Of a DNA stretch of 33,174 bases, positions 29,004-33,174 are shown one piece after another. The position numbers were made by a program, and so were the translations under genes. Source of the stretch: an alpha proteobacterium SCGC AAA536-K22. GTDB taxonomy: Bacteria > Pseudomonadota > Alphaproteobacteria > Puniceispirillales > Marisalimonadaceae. Under the pieces are notes generated by a model that searched no databases, was not told the DNA's origin, and saw only the letters and a program-made list of their open reading frames with translations. Location of the stretch: NCBI GenBank assembly GCA_000421325.1, contig ATWQ01000016.1, positions 1 through 33,174 on the forward strand, read 5' to 3'. Every line of letters begins with the position of its first letter. Positions within the stretch are counted from its first letter, which is position 1.

Positions 29004-29453
29004 ATGAAAATTAAGAAATTATTTATTTGTTTCAATTTAATTTTATTTTTGAATATTTTTTCATTCACTCAATTATATGCACATGAAGGTGCAAAAGGGA
29101 TAATAAAAGAAAGAATGGATAAATTTAAAATGAGTAAAAGTCTCATGAAAAAAATTAATAAAGGATTACAAAATGATGATTTGGTCATCATTGAAAAATC
29201 TGCTCAAACTCTATTAGATTGGAGTAAGGAAATGTCAAATTATTTTCCTGAGGGAAGTGATACACCACCTTCAGAAGCTTCATCAGATATTTGGCTAGAT
29301 CCTGAAGGATTTAAGGTTGCTGTCAAAAACTTTGAGTTAGCTTCATTGGAATTGATAACACAATCAAAAAATAAAGATTTTGATATGACCGTTAATTCTT
29401 TTCGAAATCTAGCTAAAACCTGTAAAGGTTGTCATCAAAAATTTAGAAATTAA
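29004..29453 (+). CDS. Cytochrome c' (class II cytochrome c)
   Basis: This encodes 149 residues. A signal peptide (1-26, ending LYAH) directs export. The mature protein begins EGAKGIIKERMDKFKMSKSLMKKINKGLQ, has an aromatic/Pro-rich segment (FPEGSDTPPSEASSDIWLDP) and ends in the heme motif TCKGCHQKFRN (Cys-x-x-Cys-His) near the C-terminus, as is typical of the four-helix cytochrome c' family. It binds heme c in the periplasm; functions proposed in the family include NO or redox buffering. It lies 24 nt before the zinc alcohol dehydrogenase and is divergent from chrA, separated by 108 nt of promoter sequence. Confidence 0.93.
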   Translation: MKIKKLFICFNLILFLNIFSFTQLYAHEGAKGIIKERMDKFKMSKSLMKKINKGLQNDDLVIIEKSAQTLLDWSKEMSNYFPEGSDTPPSEASSDIWLDPEGFKVAVKNFELASLELITQSKNKDFDMTVNSFRNLAKTCKGCHQKFRN

Positions 29454-29477
29454 AAGCCTACTTTTGAGGATATATTC

Positions 29478-30527
29478 ATGAAAGGAATAGTTTTTTTAGG
29501 GGATAAAAAATTAGAAATTCAAGATTTTCCAGATCCCATCCCTGGTCCAGATGACGTAATTGTTGAAATTCAAGCTTCTGGTATGTGCGGAAGTGATCTT
29601 AAATTTTACCGGGCAAATAGTGGACCATCGTCTTTAGGACTGGGTGGAGACGATAAACCTGTTATAGCAGGTCATGAACCCTGTGGAGTAATTATAGAAA
29701 TCGGATCAAATGTCCCGAAAAACTTAGTCTCTAAGGGTATGAGGGTTATGCAACACCATTATCAAGGTTGTGGCACCTGTTCTCATTGTTCAACGGGCTG
29801 GCAACAACTATGTGACGATGGCGTAAAAGCAGTTTTTGGGGTTACAGGTCACGGAGCCCATGCAAAATATATGAGATGTCCAGTAAGTACAATAGTTCCT
29901 CTAAGAGATGATATTTCTTTTATAGCAGGTGCTGCAATTTCTTGTGGAACTGGAACTGCATGGGGAGCATTGGAAAGACTAGATTTAAAAGCAAATCAAA
30001 CTATAGCAATATTTGGAATGGGTCCTGTTGGTTTGTCTGCTGTAATGTTGGCTCGTAGCATTGGAGCTAAAATCATTACTCTCGACACCAACAAACAAAG
30101 ATTAGATAGATCAATTGAATTTGGGGCTGATATAATAATTAATCCCGAAGAAAGTATAGATCTATTAACACAAATTAAAGATCATACTAAGGGACTTGGT
30201 GTTAATGCATCTATTGATGCATCTTCTTCGCCTTCGGCAAGATCAAATGCTGTTAAATGTGTAAAAACTTGGGGTAAAGCTTGCTTTGTTGGAGAGGGTG
30301 GAGAGGTTACATTAGATGTAAGTAATGATCTCTTAAGAAGACAGGTAACCCTAATAGGAAGCTGGACTTTTTCAAAATATGGACAAGCTGAATGTGCTGA
30401 TTTTGTTGCTGAAAAAAATCTTGATGTTGACCAATTATTTACTCATAAATGGTCTTTAAATCAAGCCGTGGAAGCGTATGAACTTTTTGATAATCAATCA
30501 GATGGTAAAGGTGTATTCATTCCTTGA
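29478..30527 (+). CDS. Zinc-dependent medium-chain alcohol dehydrogenase
   Basis: This encodes 349 residues. The catalytic domain holds SGMCGSDLKFY (Cys-GSD) and AGHEPCGVIIEIG (GHE), the catalytic zinc ligands and proton relay. CGTCSHCSTGWQQLC supplies four cysteines (C-x2-C-x2-C-x7-C) for a structural zinc. TIAIFGMGPVGLSAVMLARSIGA is the GxGxxG nucleotide-binding motif with DTNKQR as the ribose-binding Asp, favouring NAD. The C-terminal half is SLNQAVEAYELFDN. Substrate: alcohol or polyol, unknown. GAGGA precedes the ATG. It lies just downstream of cytochrome c'; a shared operon is plausible but not shown to be functional. Confidence 0.92.
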   Translation: MKGIVFLGDKKLEIQDFPDPIPGPDDVIVEIQASGMCGSDLKFYRANSGPSSLGLGGDDKPVIAGHEPCGVIIEIGSNVPKNLVSKGMRVMQHHYQGCGTCSHCSTGWQQLCDDGVKAVFGVTGHGAHAKYMRCPVSTIVPLRDDISFIAGAAISCGTGTAWGALERLDLKANQTIAIFGMGPVGLSAVMLARSIGAKIITLDTNKQRLDRSIEFGADIIINPEESIDLLTQIKDHTKGLGVNASIDASSSPSARSNAVKCVKTWGKACFVGEGGEVTLDVSNDLLRRQVTLIGSWTFSKYGQAECADFVAEKNLDVDQLFTHKWSLNQAVEAYELFDNQSDGKGVFIP

Positions 30528-30530
30528 AAA

Positions 30531-31937
30531 TTAATTGAATTTATAATATTTTTTCCAAGGACCAAATTGGAGACTTAAACTTATAAATAATCCATATATA
30601 ATTAATCCTGAAGACATAGTAATAAATATTAAATATGGACTGCCTAAATTAAAATTGAAGAGAAATATTATAACTGAAATAACAAATACCATCCTTATAA
30701 AAGTTCCAATAACAGGCCAAAATAAAGTATTGAAAGCCTGACAGGTAAAATAAAGCCCAAGCCCTAAAGCAAAAAAAGCGTAAAATGGTGCCACCACTTT
30801 TAAATAAAGTTTTGATTTTTCCTTTATTTCGGCGTTGTCAGTAAAAAATGAAGACCATAAATCAGGATACACAGAAAAAAATAATCCAATAAAACCAACG
30901 ATACAAACTGAGAAAAATGTACCTTTCCAAGTCATACTAATTGCTCTTGAAAATTTTTTTGCTCCTACATTTGCTCCAACGATGGCAATAAGCGCTCCAC
31001 CAATTCCAAAAATTATGGGTATTAATAATAATTCAAGTCTAATAGCGATCCCAAAACCAGCCGTCCAATTTGTTCCAAATATACTAATCACAGTCGTACA
31101 AAAAAGAGCTAAGGCTATTGTCATTAAAGATTGGCAACTTGCTAATGAACCTGATTTTAAAAGCTTCACTATTCCATTAAATTTAAAAATATCTTTTAAA
31201 TTAAAAGAAAAAGAATGTTTTCCAAAGTAATAAAACAATAAAACAAAAAGAATACCTATGAAGTATCCGGATAATAATGAAACAACTGACCATTGAATAG
31301 ATGAAAAAATAAAAAACTTATCAAAAAAATTTACATTATTAATTAAAACAATTGTCCCATTCTCAAAATTAAAGTTCATACTTGCAACAATAATATGAAC
31401 AAACAAGACAATTGACCAACTATATGCAGGAATTAATGTGTTTCCCGAACCCCTCGTAACAGCGATGATTATATTAAATAGCCAAATTAAAAAAATTCCA
31501 CCGAGCAAAAAATTTCCGTAACTAAGCGCCGATATAGCAACCTCTTTATTTACTTTAAAATAGGTGAAGAAAGGTTCTGCTAATAAAAAAAAAATAAACA
31601 TCATTATTACAGAGCCCAAACACGCAATTAAAATTGCTGATCGAAAGACACATTCAGCTTGAAAAATATTTTTACTACCAAAAGCTCTTGCAATAGCACC
31701 ACTTATCGCCCCTCCAAAAGCTCCATTAGATAACATGCTAGTAAGCATATAAATTGGAAATATATAAGCTACTCCAGCTAATTCTGAAATACCAATTTGC
31801 CCGATGTACCAAAGATCAAAAATCACAGTTACCGCAGCTATTAGAGTAGAATATAAATTAGGTATGGCTAACTTGAAAAAAATTTTAGTAAAAGGTAATT
31901 CTATTAATTCATTTGAATGATTTTCTCTCAAAATCAA
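30531..31937 (-). CDS. MATE-family multidrug/toxin efflux transporter
   Basis: This encodes 468 residues with about twelve hydrophobic segments. The N-terminal lobe has FFKLAIPNLYSTLIAAVTVIFDLWYIGQIGISELAGVA, the typical first two helices, and GGAISGAIARAFGSKN. The C-terminal lobe has ALFCTTVISIFGTNWTAGFGIAIRLELLLIPIIFGIGGALIAIVGANVGAKKFSRA. These match MATE proteins, which exchange drugs or metabolites for Na+ or H+. The start is a TTG at 31937 that overlaps the stop of the deacylase gene (TTGA), suggesting translational coupling; no in-frame ATG is nearby. The gene ends only 3 nt after the converging alcohol dehydrogenase stop. Confidence 0.92.
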   Translation of the reverse strand: MILRENHSNELIELPFTKIFFKLAIPNLYSTLIAAVTVIFDLWYIGQIGISELAGVAYIFPIYMLTSMLSNGAFGGAISGAIARAFGSKNIFQAECVFRSAILIACLGSVIMMFIFFLLAEPFFTYFKVNKEVAISALSYGNFLLGGIFLIWLFNIIIAVTRGSGNTLIPAYSWSIVLFVHIIVASMNFNFENGTIVLINNVNFFDKFFIFSSIQWSVVSLLSGYFIGILFVLLFYYFGKHSFSFNLKDIFKFNGIVKLLKSGSLASCQSLMTIALALFCTTVISIFGTNWTAGFGIAIRLELLLIPIIFGIGGALIAIVGANVGAKKFSRAISMTWKGTFFSVCIVGFIGLFFSVYPDLWSSFFTDNAEIKEKSKLYLKVVAPFYAFFALGLGLYFTCQAFNTLFWPVIGTFIRMVFVISVIIFLFNFNLGSPYLIFITMSSGLIIYGLFISLSLQFGPWKKYYKFN

Positions 31938-33174
31938 CTTGTATAAGCAAATATTTTTTGACTATCTTTTACAGATCTAACAAGTCCTCCTGGTCTTTCT
32001 TTAGTAGACACTCCATTTTGATAAGTAATTTTTCCAGATACTATAGTCGCTACATAACCATGGGTAGTTTGCATTAACCTTTTTCCACCTGCAGGTAAAT
32101 CTTGAGTCATAAAGGGATCTGACGATCCTACATTTTTCCAGTCGATTATATTAACATCAGCTTTCAAACCTATTTTTAAAACTCCTCTATCCGAAAGACC
32201 TGCGGCATTTGCAGTATCAGAAGTTAGTCGCCTTATTGTCTCTTCCATAGAAAACACTTTCTTTTTTACAGACCAATAAGATATAAGCCATGTTGGATAT
32301 CCTGCGTCCAAGATAAATCCAACGTGAGCTCCACCGTCCCCTAGTCCCATAATAGCATTTTTGTCTTCAAGCATTTTTTGACATACACCAAATGTGTGAT
32401 CAGCATAATTAACTAAAGGTGCATAAATAAAATTATTACCTTCATTCTCGAGAAGAATTTCATATGCCAATTCTGCTGCAGAGACACCCTTAACCTCAGC
32501 CAATGCCTCTATTGATTCTTCTGGTTTAGGATTGTAATTTGGTGGAGAACCAAATCTGTACATTTGAGAATAGCCTATTCTATTTATTAAAGGAAATGTA
32601 CTTCCCTTAATGGGATCTTCTGACAAAATCTTCTTTTTAATATTTTCTTTCTTCATTTCGTTAACTCTTAACGGAAGTGACAAGTCTGCAATAGACTTAT
32701 AAGTATCAGTTCCAGAAAAAGGGTTTTGGCTTCCATTTAACCCTAATAACAACCCTATTGGCCTAGGGGTTACTACAGGCCTAATTGGTAATCCTTCATT
32801 TTGAGCCTGTCTTGCCATTGACATTAAATCTTCCCAAAAGAGAGGTCTATCATGTCTCTGCGTACAACTAAACACAACTGGTCTTCCAGATTTCTTTACA
32901 ATACGTTTAAGAACTTCAAACTCTGTTTCTGGGTCAGGTTCATTCCAATCCGAAACTATTTCCATGAAACCTGATCCAGCATCCGATAAACCCATCGCTA
33001 TCGCTGTTAATTCGTCTTCATGTGCTCTAAGTGTTGGTGTAAATTCACCTTTTAAACTTTTGTGACTTATAGTTCTAGAGGTGGAAAAACCAAATGCACC
33101 TGCTTCGACCGCTTCTTTAGCAAGTTTCCGCATTCTTTCCATATCATTTACATTAGCGACTTCGTGCCTAATGG
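31934..33174 (-). CDS. N-acyl-D-amino-acid deacylase-like amidohydrolase, 5' end beyond the window
   Basis: The frame is open to the window edge. From 33174 it begins IRHEVANVNDMERMRKLAKE, then AGAFGFSTSRTISHKS, the segment typical of D-aminoacylase family proteins. VVFSCTQRHDRP, LPIRPVVTPRPIG, and MGLGDGGAHVGFILDAGYP, with its Asp/His (GDGGAHV) in the metal-dependent TIM barrel, are conserved. GVLKIGLKADVNIIDWKNV is the usual C-terminal composite-domain segment. The reaction is hydrolysis of N-acyl-D-amino acids or related amides, with zinc. About 413 residues are visible; a full protein is usually 480-580. The stop overlaps the MATE start by 4 nt, so the pair is an operon. Confidence 0.9.
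   Translation of the reverse strand, partial: IRHEVANVNDMERMRKLAKEAVEAGAFGFSTSRTISHKSLKGEFTPTLRAHEDELTAIAMGLSDAGSGFMEIVSDWNEPDPETEFEVLKRIVKKSGRPVVFSCTQRHDRPLFWEDLMSMARQAQNEGLPIRPVVTPRPIGLLLGLNGSQNPFSGTDTYKSIADLSLPLRVNEMKKENIKKKILSEDPIKGSTFPLINRIGYSQMYRFGSPPNYNPKPEESIEALAEVKGVSAAELAYEILLENEGNNFIYAPLVNYADHTFGVCQKMLEDKNAIMGLGDGGAHVGFILDAGYPTWLISYWSVKKKVFSMEETIRRLTSDTANAAGLSDRGVLKIGLKADVNIIDWKNVGSSDPFMTQDLPAGGKRLMQTTHGYVATIVSGKITYQNGVSTKERPGGLVRSVKDSQKIFAYTS

Noticed and set aside
30835-31230. A 131-residue + frame inside the MATE gene
   Set aside because: It is antisense to conserved membrane helices; no independent start signal.
1-33174. A prophage, defence island or CRISPR array
   Set aside because: No integrase, terminase, restriction, toxin-antitoxin pair or regular repeat-spacer array is visible; the phage-like stalk sequence of the adhesin stands alone.

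Overview
The window is a very AT-rich bacterial chromosome segment, by eye roughly 70-75% A+T, with short to moderate intergenic gaps and many proteins under 100 residues. The gene content (CPXCG and DUF4174 families, a DUF2784-like protein, CIA30, cytochrome c', N-acyl-D-amino-acid deacylase, Rap1a/Tai-like protein) points to a Gram-negative proteobacterium, most simply an uncultured marine AT-rich alphaproteobacterium. This taxonomic call is inference; there is no rRNA or other marker gene here. I see no integrase, transposase, phage structural operon or CRISPR array.

Region 1 (1-12.4 kb) is accessory in character. It holds the 3' end of one gene, several small orphan proteins (including a 50-residue protein with 14 cysteines), an NTF2-like protein, an Nmad3-like protein, a tandem trio of five-cysteine zinc-finger-like microproteins, a MORN-repeat secreted protein, an EamA transporter, a GNAT acetyltransferase, a cyclic-nucleotide-binding protein, a TonB/TolA-C-like lipoprotein, a glutathione S-transferase, a DUF3147 protein, a secreted beta-trefoil protein, a DUF4174 protein and a cupin. 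Its most striking property is a dispersed intergenic element on the + strand. Full-length copies place a 5' AAAAC-type block exactly 88 nt before the start codon and end in TTTACC-N18-TARANT-N6-ATG, which reads as a leaderless promoter. Two of its target genes also share their signal-peptide coding sequence while their mature parts are unrelated. A truncated copy lies beside a TTGACA promoter and a decayed tRNA-Arg(ACG)-like sequence.

Region 2 (12.3-21.6 kb) begins with a candidate small RNA with an anti-Shine-Dalgarno-like loop and an intrinsic terminator. It continues with housekeeping-type singletons (methyltransferase, SDR, sugar isomerase/epimerase, SRAP, CutA, YugP-type protease, CIA30, MAPEG) and small membrane proteins, several of which are paralogous within the window. 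It also contains a decayed copy of the five-cysteine family.

Region 3 (21.6-33.2 kb) is more conventional. It has a quinone oxidoreductase, a two-domain rhodanese and an RsmJ-like methyltransferase in series. A YadA-like surface protein follows, overlapping a Rap1a/Tai-like periplasmic protein, and then a lipoprotein. A MOSC gene is broken at a C8 tract. ChrA, cytochrome c', a zinc alcohol dehydrogenase, a MATE exporter and an N-acyl-D-amino-acid deacylase (cut by the window end) complete it. Two start types are mixed across the window: Shine-Dalgarno starts, and starts with a -10-like hexamer 4-7 nt before ATG, suggesting leaderless mRNAs.
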